Shown here: positions 1 to 5,308 of the stretch, in pieces | Layout of the letters: each line of letters starts with the position of its first letter | Position numbering within the stretch: the stretch's first letter is position 1 | NCBI GenBank assembly: GCA_045600965.1 | Contig: JAZRYW010000016.1 | Span: 1 to 5,506 of the forward strand | DNA length: 5,506 nucleotides | Direction of reading: 5' to 3' | Origin: RGIG6374 sp045600965 | Lineage (GTDB): Bacteria; Bacteroidota; Bacteroidia; Bacteroidales; UBA932 | Made by a program: the position numbers and the translations under genes | Notes under the pieces: generated by a model | What the model was told of the DNA's origin: nothing | Seen by the model: the letters and a program-made list of their open reading frames with translations, nothing else | Database searches by the model: none

Positions 1-1219
1 GAGTCATGGACAGGGAGAGGCCTTCCCTGCTGCCGGTAGTGCCGACCTTGTATGTGTAATAGTAGCCGGCATCCCATGAAACATTCGTGCTGGAAGATGT
101 GGTGGCCGGGGGCTTGCCCTGCAGGAGCACAGGATCCCGCGACCCTTCCTGAATGGTCACCTCGACTCCGCAATCCGTGAGGGTCTGCGGGATGACGAGA
201 ATTACGTCGCCTGTACAGGTGTAGATGGTCTGAACGTTAGGGCTGGTCCCGTAAGTGCTTGATGTCCAACCGGTCGGGGCTGTGCTTCCGAATGTAGTGC
301 CGCTGGTGCCGAAAGTCTGGGTGTAGGCGTAGCGGTTAGCAAGTGTGCTGCTGTTCCAAGAGAATGTGTTTGTCGATCCGGCAAAGGTGCAGGAACCCTT
401 GCTGGCGATGCCAAGATACCCTGACGAGCCGGCAGTGGTGGACTTCGGACCGGTAAGTTTGGCAGAGATCAACTTCATATCTGTAAAATCAGCCGGGTCC
501 ACGCAGAAGCGGATCTGTGCGAGGGCGTGGTAGAACATCAGGTTGATAACGTCAGTGCTTCCGTCAATCAACTTTCCGTAGTTTGCCTTGGAGGAATCAG
601 CCTCGAATGATGCTGTATTCTGAGTGTGTGCAAAAATAATGTCCTCGCAGTCTCCTGATGCGATAGGAGTGGTGGTGGTAGCGGGAGCTTTTGCAGCATA
701 GGAGAACGGATAGTCCGCATCGGTGCTGGTGTCTGCCTTTTTTATGGTAAGGGAGCCCTTCACTGTCTTCGGAGCATAGGCGAAGAAATTCGTGGCCACA
801 CCACTGATCCAGGAGAATGCCGGAGCGTCATAGTCTGTATTGCCAGTTATTCGCCAGTCCTCGTCGGAACGGGATGAATCATAGGTGACAAGTATATCCT
901 GGAGCTTGCCTCCTTCTGGATCAACATAGAGTCCTGCAGCATGCTCTTCACTTTGGCCGATTCGGTCTTTTCTCCACTTGTCAGTCACATAAGCACTGAT
1001 ATAGAAACCATCCGACTCGATAAAATCATAAATGTCACTGGAGTATGTCGAATGAGTAGCATTGTCCGTGATAACCTGAGCTTTGGTGTCATACACACCG
1101 CTGACCGTAAGTTTGATGGCCTGGGACCTTCCTTTTCCCGGCATAGGTTCCTTTCCGCATGATGCGAGCAAGAGCGCAAGTGCAGAAAGAGTCATGATAG
1201 TGTTAATGATTCTTTTCAT
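1..1219 (-). CDS. Fimbrillin (Mfa-like) family lipoprotein, C-terminus beyond window
   Basis: This is a 406-codon open frame from ATG at 1219 that has not reached a stop at the left edge. Residues 1-21 form a lipoprotein signal: MKR, a hydrophobic stretch, then lipobox LASC with Cys21 as the predicted lipidated residue. The mature part is rich in Ser, Thr and Gly. It carries hallmarks I associate with the Bacteroidales Mfa-like/fimbrillin family: HALAQIRFCV at 231-240, a hydrophobic strand with VILVIPQ at 339-345, and the near-terminal WxxGxxYxYKV signature at 382-392. In this family such proteins are exported as lipoproteins and form fimbrial subunits, tips or anchors; which role applies here cannot be told. 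The WxxGxxYxY motif normally lies close to the C-terminus, so probably only a short tail is missing. The gene starts 12 nt after a 65-residue small ORF and probably shares its promoter. No strong Shine-Dalgarno is visible; the region before ATG is A-rich, as is usual in Bacteroidetes. Family assignment is fairly secure. Confidence 0.85.
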   Translation of the reverse strand, partial: MKRIINTIMTLSALALLLASCGKEPMPGKGRSQAIKLTVSGVYDTKAQVITDNATHSTYSSDIYDFIESDGFYISAYVTDKWRKDRIGQSEEHAAGLYVDPEGGKLQDILVTYDSSRSDEDWRITGNTDYDAPAFSWISGVATNFFAYAPKTVKGSLTIKKADTSTDADYPFSYAAKAPATTTTPIASGDCEDIIFAHTQNTASFEADSSKANYGKLIDGSTDVINLMFYHALAQIRFCVDPADFTDMKLISAKLTGPKSTTAGSSGYLGIASKGSCTFAGSTNTFSWNSSTLANRYAYTQTFGTSGTTFGSTAPTGWTSSTYGTSPNVQTIYTCTGDVILVIPQTLTDCGVEVTIQEGSRDPVLLQGKPPATTSSSTNVSWDAGYYYTYKVGTTGSREGLSLSMT

Positions 1220-1231
1220 CGCTCTTTGCTT

Positions 1232-1429
1232 TTAATCAAATGTAATGTCCTGGAAATCCGGACCGGTAAATCCGCCGGATCCGTCAGGCACGAGAAAACC
1301 GTTGTCGAAATCATCCACGGTGACAGTTTGCACCTTGATAGCCTGATTCGTGTAGGATCCGTCAAGAACCTGTCCCTCGAGCCTGAAATCGAGCGGAGTC
1401 AAGACTATCCTTTCATAGCGTTTGCTCAT
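1232..1429 (-). CDS. Small acidic protein of unknown function, first gene of fimbrillin operon
   Basis: This 65-residue ORF has an ATG at 1429 and stop at 1232-1234, and ends 12 nt before the fimbrillin-like lipoprotein start. It has no signal peptide, no membrane segment and no cysteine. The N-terminus is basic (MSKRYERIVLTP). The rest is acidic and hydrophobic, with VDDFDNGF at 38-45 and a Gly/Asp/Phe-rich tail ending DITFD. It lies directly downstream of the only clear promoter in this region and its leader, so it looks like a genuine translated gene rather than chance frame. Its general style resembles short Bacteroidales proteins often seen beside fimbrillin or secreted-protein genes: a basic start, a TP or SP near residue 11, an acidic aromatic tail. 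That comparison is from memory and no function is known to me. It could be an export- or assembly-related partner, a peptide precursor or a regulatory leader ORF. Confidence 0.7.
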   Translation of the reverse strand: MSKRYERIVLTPLDFRLEGQVLDGSYTNQAIKVQTVTVDDFDNGFLVPDGSGGFTGPDFQDITFD

Positions 1430-1461
1430 ATACTTCGTATTACTTTATACATAATAATACA

Positions 1462-1491
1462 ATAATCGGGCAGCCAGCGGCGCCCAATTAT
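1462..1491 (-). promoter_or_regulatory. Hairpin in the 5' leader of the small-protein/fimbrillin operon
   Basis: Arms 1462-1471 and 1482-1491 are inverted repeats of 10 bp (minus strand ATAATTGGGC and GCCCGATTAT) around a 10-nt loop. In the minus-strand RNA the only non-Watson-Crick position is a U-G wobble; in the plus-strand RNA it would be a C-A mismatch. The structure therefore favours the transcript that reads into the small ORF. The loop can form three further pairs (GCC with GGC). It sits about 32 nt before the ATG at 1429 and is followed by AU-rich sequence without a proper U-tract. It may be an attenuator, an RNA stabiliser or a protein-binding leader element; a simple terminator is less likely. 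Confidence 0.6.
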
Positions 1492-1549
1492 CCGATTCAT
1501 AGAGTATGGTAAACAATTACCCTATAACCATTTTCACATTTTGGACCTG

Positions 1550-1577
1550 CAAAGATAATAAAATTATTAATCCCAAA
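1550..1577 (-). promoter_or_regulatory. Bacteroidetes-type promoter for the small-protein/fimbrillin operon
   Basis: On the minus strand, TATCTTTG (1550-1557) matches the Bacteroidetes -7 consensus TAnnTTTG exactly. An upstream TTTG (1574-1577) is a candidate -33 element, with a 16-nt spacer that is shorter than the usual 19-21 nt. The surrounding DNA is very AT-rich. The predicted transcript starts near 1543, leaving about 110 nt of leader before the ATG at 1429. That leader contains the hairpin at 1462-1491. Confidence 0.65.
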
Positions 1578-1578
1578 T

Positions 1579-1621
1579 GTTAAAAAGTGTTAAATTTTGT
1601 TAGAAGGTATCAAAAGTGTTA
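1579..1621 (-). repeat. Iterated TAAC motifs upstream of the fimbrillin promoter
   Basis: Four GTTA tetramers (TAAC on the minus strand) lie at 1579-1582, 1589-1592, 1599-1602 and 1618-1621, giving spacings of 10, 10 and 19 bp, close to whole helical turns. Two belong to identical 10-mers, AAAAGTGTTA at 1583-1592 and 1612-1621. The array lies immediately upstream of the candidate -33 element, where an activator that binds tandem direct repeats would be expected. The region is AT-rich, so chance contributes. Confidence 0.4.
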
Positions 1622-1637
1622 GCCAGTTCGCGGAAAA

Positions 1638-2315
1638 TCACTGCGTTACCACCCAGAAGCCGACCTCATAGACGCCGCCCTGGAAAGAAGTCTGGCCCGC
1701 GTATGGCCTGATATGAGACGGTGGGACTGAGGCGGCGAGCTTGTACTGACCGTTCACGACCTTGATGGTACCATTCCCGTCAGGCGGGATCAGCACGCGC
1801 TTGTAATCAATGCCGCTGCAGTAGACGGTCAAAGTCAGGCCAGTGTTGTTATGAATTATGAGGGTCGTCTCCGGTGAATCATCATTCTCTTCAATTCTTT
1901 TGATCTCAGGCAAGTTCGAGTGCGCATTGGCTAGGGTCTCCTCAACTTTCGTCCGGACCAGGCACTCGGATGCTTCAGGAGCATGCGCTCCATAAGGGTA
2001 TATCGCCATATACCGCTCGTACGCCTTGCTGTTGTCCAGATCGCAAGCCCGCTGCCACGCAGTGTCCTCGCTGCCCCAGGCCTTCTCCTTCATTTCGTTG
2101 TTGAACTCGTCGAGACTTTCATCGACATAGCCCTTGTACCCGGACGGGACAGCGTTGTTCGGTGCGGATTGCGGGATGGAAAGAGTTTCAAGGCCGGAGA
2201 TGGAGGAACGGATGCCAAGCCTCTTCCTCGGATTTTCGACAGAAGACTGCGCAAAGGCGGTGGAACTGACAAGAATCAATCCCAGTATCAAAGCAGTTAA
2301 TCTTCTGTCACGCAT
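1638..2315 (-). CDS. Exported protein of unknown function with a TPR-like segment and C-terminal beta domain
   Basis: I place the start at ATG 2315, giving 225 residues. A TTG six codons upstream would extend the frame, but it would overlap msrC and add residues ahead of a good signal peptide. Residues 1-22 are that signal: basic MRDRR, a hydrophobic core, then SSTAFA before Gln23. There is no lipobox, so the product is probably a soluble periplasmic protein. Residues about 87-119 have the pattern of one helical TPR-like repeat (Trp87, Ala90, a YERYMAIYP segment, Ala111, Ala115). Residues about 150-225 look like an all-beta domain, with TLIIHNNTGLTLTVYCSG near its start, a PPDG turn, NGQYKLAA, YAGQ and a terminal GGVYEVGFWV. 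I recall similar C-terminal domains in Bacteroidetes proteins but cannot name the family. The start lies 11 nt after the msrC stop, so the two are probably cotranscribed. No clear terminator follows the stop. Confidence 0.85.
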   Translation of the reverse strand: MRDRRLTALILGLILVSSTAFAQSSVENPRKRLGIRSSISGLETLSIPQSAPNNAVPSGYKGYVDESLDEFNNEMKEKAWGSEDTAWQRACDLDNSKAYERYMAIYPYGAHAPEASECLVRTKVEETLANAHSNLPEIKRIEENDDSPETTLIIHNNTGLTLTVYCSGIDYKRVLIPPDGNGTIKVVNGQYKLAASVPPSHIRPYAGQTSFQGGVYEVGFWVVTQ

Positions 2316-2326
2316 AAGGCAAAATA

Positions 2327-2773
2327 TCAGCAAAACTGAACAATCTTCTCAAGACGGGCGGCGTCGACCTCGTCAAAAGTGGCGAGTTCGCGGCTGTCTA
2401 TATCGAGAACAGCAACAATTGAACCATTCCGCCAGACGGGCACGACAATCTCGCTTCGGCTCTCGCTGCTGCATGCGATATGGCCCGGAAACAGATCCAC
2501 ATCCGGCACGACCACCGTGCGCTGCTCCATCCAGGAAGTGCCGCAGACACCCTTGCCGTAAGGAATGTGCATGCAGGCGACCGGGCCCTGGAACGGTCCG
2601 AGAACCAGTTCGCCGCCTGAAACACGATAGAAACCAGTCCACCAGAAACCGAAAGTCTGATGGATCAACGCGGCTGCATTGGCCATCCTGGCCACCTCGT
2701 CGGCCTCGCCTTCCAGAAGAGAGCCGAGCTGCTTCTCGAGCGTATCGTAAAGTATATTCTTGTCTTGCCTCAT
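2327..2773 (-). CDS. msrC: Free methionine-(R)-sulfoxide reductase, GAF-domain type
   Basis: This 148-residue single GAF-domain protein reduces free methionine-R-sulfoxide to methionine in the cytoplasm, normally using thioredoxin. LVLGPFQGPVACMHIPYGKG, GVCGTSW, HIACSSESRSEIVVPV and AVLDIDS match fRMsr signatures (E. coli YebR). The three family cysteines are present at 67, 77 and 101. Their 10- and 24-residue spacing is the same as in E. coli (84, 94, 118) and yeast (91, 101, 125), so the enzyme should be active. The ATG start is supported by colinearity with the YebR N-terminus. The frame is full length at the C-terminus, slightly shorter than YebR. It is divergent from the cystatin-like gene across 51 bp and is followed after 11 nt by the unknown exported protein. 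A -7 element lies so close to the ATG that the mRNA may be nearly leaderless. Confidence 0.95.
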   Translation of the reverse strand: MRQDKNILYDTLEKQLGSLLEGEADEVARMANAAALIHQTFGFWWTGFYRVSGGELVLGPFQGPVACMHIPYGKGVCGTSWMEQRTVVVPDVDLFPGHIACSSESRSEIVVPVWRNGSIVAVLDIDSRELATFDEVDAARLEKIVQFC

Positions 2774-2777
2774 ATCA

Positions 2778-2785
2778 CAAAAGTA
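2778..2785 (-). promoter_or_regulatory. Candidate -7 element for msrC
   Basis: The minus strand reads TACTTTTG, an exact match to the Bacteroidetes -7 consensus TAnnTTTG, ending only 4 nt before the msrC ATG. Transcription would begin at or within a few bases of the start codon. No TTTG is seen at the usual -33 distance; the nearest (2812-2815) is 26 nt away, so this is tentative. Confidence 0.4.
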
Positions 2786-2797
2786 CTGAAAAATTCA

Positions 2798-2805
2798 TAT
2801 CTTTA
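2798..2805 (+). promoter_or_regulatory. Candidate -7 element for the cystatin-like gene
   Basis: TATCTTTA matches the Bacteroidetes -7 consensus at all fixed positions except the last (A for G). It lies 19 nt before the ATG at 2825, which would give a leader of roughly 13 nt. A convincing -33 element is not seen. It sits 12 bp from the opposing msrC -7 candidate, so the two promoters would share one short divergent control region. Confidence 0.4.
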
Positions 2806-2824
2806 CCACCTCAAAAGAACAGTT

Positions 2825-3196
2825 ATGAAAAAGATGATCATCGCCCTCGCCATTGCGCTGCCGCTTGCCGGCTGCGCCAACAATACCGGCAACAACGGCA
2901 ATGCCGCCAAAGAAAGCACTGAAACCAGCATCGAAGCTCCCGCTGAGCAGATGGTGGGCGCTTTCTCCGAGCCGCGCGAAATCACCCCCGAGGAGCTGGA
3001 AATGTTCAAGAAGGCCACTACTGACTACGCCGAACTGCAACTCGTGCCTCAGACCGTCTGCACGCAGGTGGTCGCCGGCCTGAACTACAAGTTCTTCTGC
3101 GACTGCAAGGAAGGCTATAATCTCAGCCGCTGCGATGTCATCATCTACAAGCCTCTCGACGGCGAACCTTCCGTCACCAAGATACAGATGAAATAG
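2825..3196 (+). CDS. Cystatin-like lipoprotein, candidate cysteine protease inhibitor
   Basis: This is a 123-residue lipoprotein. Residues 1-17 are a lipoprotein signal (MKKM, hydrophobic core, LAGC with Cys17 lipidated), which fixes the ATG at 2825 against a longer frame reading through from 2660. An Asn/Gly/Glu-rich linker (18-42) follows. The mature domain (about 43-123) resembles a stefin/cystatin in order and spacing: Gly45 followed by AFSEP (the N-terminal inhibitory segment), a helix-like TPEELEMFKKATTDYAELQ at 54-72, the first hairpin motif QVVAG at 81-85 continuing LNYKFF, and a KPLDG turn at 109-113 in the place of the second hairpin. Eukaryotic cystatins block papain-like (C1) proteases by inserting these three elements in the active site. 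Four cysteines in the domain (79, 92, 94, 103) are extra features that could form disulfides after export. Fold assignment is likely; inhibition is inferred. No protease gene is adjacent in this window. The reading frame ends right at a tandem repeat. Confidence 0.85.
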   Translation: MKKMIIALAIALPLAGCANNTGNNGNAAKESTETSIEAPAEQMVGAFSEPREITPEELEMFKKATTDYAELQLVPQTVCTQVVAGLNYKFFCDCKEGYNLSRCDVIIYKPLDGEPSVTKIQMK

Positions 3197-3200
3197 CGGT

Positions 3201-3246
3201 CGGCGGGAACGTCATGCTGAACTCGGCGGGAACGTCATGCTGAACT
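3201..3246. repeat. Perfect tandem repeat, 2 x 23 bp, REP-like
   Basis: Two identical adjacent copies (3201-3223 and 3224-3246) begin with CGGCGGGAACGTC and end with ATGCTGAACT. They start 4 nt after the stop codon of the cystatin-like gene. The CGTCATGCTGAAC core, which after copy 2 continues as TTGATTCTGGATC, resembles dispersed extragenic palindromic repeats that I know from many bacterial genomes. This naming is from memory; the tandem identity is seen directly. Confidence 0.85.
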
Positions 3247-3277
3247 TGATTCTGGATCACAAAAGAGTTCGGGTCAA

Positions 3278-3318
3278 CCCCGCAATAACGACAGGAGGCC
3301 CCCGCAATGACGACAGGA
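3278..3318. repeat. Near-perfect direct repeat, 2 x 19 bp at 22-bp period, REP-like
   Basis: Copies 3278-3296 and 3300-3318 (CCCCGCAATRACGACAGGA) differ at one base (A3287 versus G3309). Read on the minus strand they contain CGTYATTGCGGGG, the core of a common dispersed extragenic repeat. The first copy overlaps a small palindrome, CGGG (3270-3273) with CCCG (3279-3282). The orientation is opposite to the CGTCAT doublet at 3201-3246, so the two doublets face each other. Confidence 0.8.
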
Positions 3319-3328
3319 AATGCCACGC

Positions 3329-3365
3329 CGTCGCTAACATTGGAAATCCCCATAGGTTAGTGGCG
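3329..3365. repeat. Inverted repeat A (CGTCGCTAA ... TTAGTGGCG, 19-nt spacer)
   Basis: Arms 3329-3337 and 3357-3365 pair over 9 positions, two of them G-U in plus-strand RNA, around a 19-nt spacer. The same GTCGCTAA start and AGGTTAG right-hand boundary recur in inverted repeat B, which has the same spacer length. No U-tract follows on either strand, so it is not a convincing intrinsic terminator. Confidence 0.6.
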
Positions 3366-3404
3366 CCCCGACAAACAACACCATTGATTGTCAATCGTTT
3401 ATAA

Positions 3405-3455
3405 ATCACGTTGTCGCTAATCTCGGCCCAAACAGAAGGTTAGCGACACTGTGAT
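3405..3455. repeat. Inverted repeat B (TGTCGCTAA ... TTAGCGACA, 19-nt spacer)
   Basis: Inner arms 3412-3420 and 3440-3448 are perfect 9-bp inverted repeats around a 19-nt spacer. After a 2-bp mismatch the symmetry continues with ATCAC (3405-3409) and GTGAT (3451-3455), so 14 of 16 positions pair. It lies 22 bp beyond the stop of the beta-glucuronidase gene and could fold in its 3' mRNA end. It may act as an RNA-end stabiliser or a bidirectional transcription barrier between convergent genes, although no clear U-tract accompanies it. Confidence 0.7.
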
Positions 3456-3477
3456 GAAATAGTGAAAAATCTTGCGG

Positions 3478-5301
3478 TTACTTTGACTGATACCATTTCT
3501 GAAGCACGAAGAAAGCCTGCTTCTTTTCGCCTTTTTCATTGACAAGACCCTTGCGGTTATAGTCATTCTGAACTCCGTCAAGCATTCTTTTCGGAGAGCG
3601 GAAATCTTTCAGAACCCAAGGCGTCGTTCCGGCAAGTTCAGGAATCCTGTCAAGCATCTGAGTGTTCTTTTCATAGAGATAGGCCTGGTATTCCTCAGTG
3701 AATCTTTCCGTGCGGTCTCCGTGACGGCCATACAGTGCGCCGCCGCCCCATTCGGAGATGAACACAGGCTTGTCCACCGAGAACACCCACTCTATACGGT
3801 CGCACTTGTCGCTGTCACCGTCATACCAGCCGACATACTGATTGAAGCTCAGCAAGTCAGCCACCTGCATGAGGTCATCGTTCAGAGTGCAGTGTGTGGC
3901 ATCGATATAGTCCTTCTCCATGGCGGAGCTGATGAGGCGGGTGGCGTCAAGCTCTCGGGCCTTGTTGATCAGGTTCGTGAGGAAGGTCAGACGGTCGGCC
4001 CCGCGCGGAGTTTCATTTGAAACCGACCAGATAATGACGCTCGCACGGTTATGGTCACGGGCGATCATGTCCGTCAGCTGTCTTTCCGCATTGGCGTAAG
4101 TGTCCGGATTGTCAAATGCGATGGTCCAGTATACAGGAATCTCGTCCCATACCATGATACCCATTTCATCCGCCACGCGGATCATGGCCTCATCATGAGG
4201 ATAATGCGCCAGACGGACGAAGTTGCAGCCAAGTTCCTTGGCAAGCCCGAGAATCTCGCGCGCGTTCTCTTCGCCGTGGCCGCGTCCGCCCTTGCCCTGC
4301 AATGTCTCTTCGTGAATGGAGATGCCCTTGCAGAAGACCGGCTCACCATTCAGAAGAATCTGAGTGCCACGGGCTTCAACTGTGCGGAAACCGATACGGT
4401 CGCGGACGGAATCCGTCTCGGAAGACACCACCACATCGTAAAGTTTCGGGTTTTCAGGAGACCAGAGGCTCAGAAGGGACTTCTTGCGCTTCTGCGCCAG
4501 AAACTCGAAATCCGCATGTCCTGATGCGTCAGTTCGCGCGGTGATAACGATTCCGGCTTCAGGAATCTCGACTTTCACATCCTGCTCGGCCTGGCTGCCG
4601 TCGAGCTGTATCCAGCCCTGCAGGGTGTCTTTTGTGCCCGGCTTCAGCTGGACGCTGTAGTCCCTGATAAATGTCTCCGGGGTATGGACGAGGTATACGC
4701 TTCTGGTGATGCCGCCGTAGTTCCACCAGTCTGAGTTGACGGTAGGCACAGCCTCCAGCATACGCTTGTTGTCCACCTTGACTATCAATGAGTTCTCCCC
4801 CTCGCGGAGAAGGTCGGTTACCTCATAGTTGAACGGGGTGAAGCCTCCGAGATGAAGGCCGAGCACCTTGCCGTTCAGGCCGACCACAGATTCATAGTTC
4901 GCGGCGCCGATATAGACGAAAGTACGGCCTTCACGAGGCTCGGCGTTGAATTTCGTCCTGTACCAGACGGTGCCCTCATAGCGGTAGAGATCCTCTCTCT
5001 GGGTGTTCCAGTCGCCCGGCACCTGCAGTTCCCTCGCTGCGTCGAACTCGTACTCCACCAGGCGCTTCCGGTTCTTGTTGAAGCTGTCATCGGCGAAGAA
5101 GGTGGAACGCTCCGGCATAGGATTGCGACGATAGTCGTAATAACCTGTCTCGTACTGGTCGACAATAGTCTTCCAGGCCCCGTCAAGGCTGGTGTGTTCG
5201 CGGGCGGTGATATTGGTGATCTGAGGCAGTTCCTGCGCGGACGCTGAATGCAGGAGGAGCACCGCTGCTGCGGCGGTGGCTATGAGTCGTAATGTTTGCA
5301 T
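3478..5301 (-). CDS. Secreted beta-glucuronidase, glycoside hydrolase family 2
   Basis: This 607-residue enzyme should hydrolyse terminal beta-D-glucuronides with retention of configuration. Residues 1-22 are a signal peptide (SASA before Gln23) without a lipobox, indicating a soluble periplasmic protein. The order is GH2 sugar-binding domain (about 38-208, with VPGDWN at 94-99, GTVWYR at 110-115 and DWWNYGGITR at 191-200), immunoglobulin-like domain (about 211-308, ending WSPENPKLYDV at 280-290) and catalytic barrel (about 310-607). Asn429-Glu430 (SVSNE) is the acid/base and Glu517 (FISEWGGG) the nucleophile. Asn582-Arg583-Lys584 supplies the NxK motif that contacts the glucuronate carboxylate and separates glucuronidases from galactosidases. 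The stretch after WDEIPVYW (385-392) is much shorter than the E. coli loop 1 segment, suggesting a no-loop or mini-loop gut GUS. The gene begins 7 nt after rsmA, so readthrough from rsmA is likely. Substrates could be host or drug glucuronides or glucuronate-bearing glycans. Confidence 0.93.
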   Translation of the reverse strand: MQTLRLIATAAAAVLLLHSASAQELPQITNITAREHTSLDGAWKTIVDQYETGYYDYRRNPMPERSTFFADDSFNKNRKRLVEYEFDAARELQVPGDWNTQREDLYRYEGTVWYRTKFNAEPREGRTFVYIGAANYESVVGLNGKVLGLHLGGFTPFNYEVTDLLREGENSLIVKVDNKRMLEAVPTVNSDWWNYGGITRSVYLVHTPETFIRDYSVQLKPGTKDTLQGWIQLDGSQAEQDVKVEIPEAGIVITARTDASGHADFEFLAQKRKKSLLSLWSPENPKLYDVVVSSETDSVRDRIGFRTVEARGTQILLNGEPVFCKGISIHEETLQGKGGRGHGEENAREILGLAKELGCNFVRLAHYPHDEAMIRVADEMGIMVWDEIPVYWTIAFDNPDTYANAERQLTDMIARDHNRASVIIWSVSNETPRGADRLTFLTNLINKARELDATRLISSAMEKDYIDATHCTLNDDLMQVADLLSFNQYVGWYDGDSDKCDRIEWVFSVDKPVFISEWGGGALYGRHGDRTERFTEEYQAYLYEKNTQMLDRIPELAGTTPWVLKDFRSPKRMLDGVQNDYNRKGLVNEKGEKKQAFFVLQKWYQSK

Positions 5302-5308
5302 ATATGTT

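Noticed and set aside
941..1162. A 73-residue plus-strand frame opposite the fimbrillin-like gene
   Set aside because: The minus-strand frame spans 406 codons with a lipobox and family motifs; the plus frame has no features of its own.
2134..2922. A 262-residue plus-strand open frame across the msrC region
   Set aside because: It lies antisense to msrC and the exported protein, has a low-complexity Arg/Pro-rich composition typical of shadow frames, and overlaps the well-supported cystatin-like start in another frame.
3201..3320. CRISPR array
   Set aside because: There are only two directly abutting copies of each unit, with no spacers between the 23-bp copies and 3 bp between the 19-bp copies, and no cas genes.
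3329..3455. Integron attC sites
   Set aside because: The GCTAAC ... GTTAG arms recall attC boundaries, but the RYYYAAC and GTTRRRY consensus is not met, internal L-type boxes are missing, and there is no cassette-like gene array or integrase.
3405..3455. Intrinsic terminator for the glucuronidase gene
   Set aside because: The stem is good but the 19-nt loop is long and neither strand has a U-tract after the stem, so I recorded it only as an inverted repeat.
4051..4524. A 157-residue plus-strand open frame inside the beta-glucuronidase gene
   Set aside because: It is antisense to conserved catalytic-domain codons with intact GH2 motifs and shows no recognisable domain or start context.
4852..5247. 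A 131-residue plus-strand open frame opposite the glucuronidase N-terminal domain
   Set aside because: It is antisense to the conserved sugar-binding domain; its length is explained by codon bias of the real gene.
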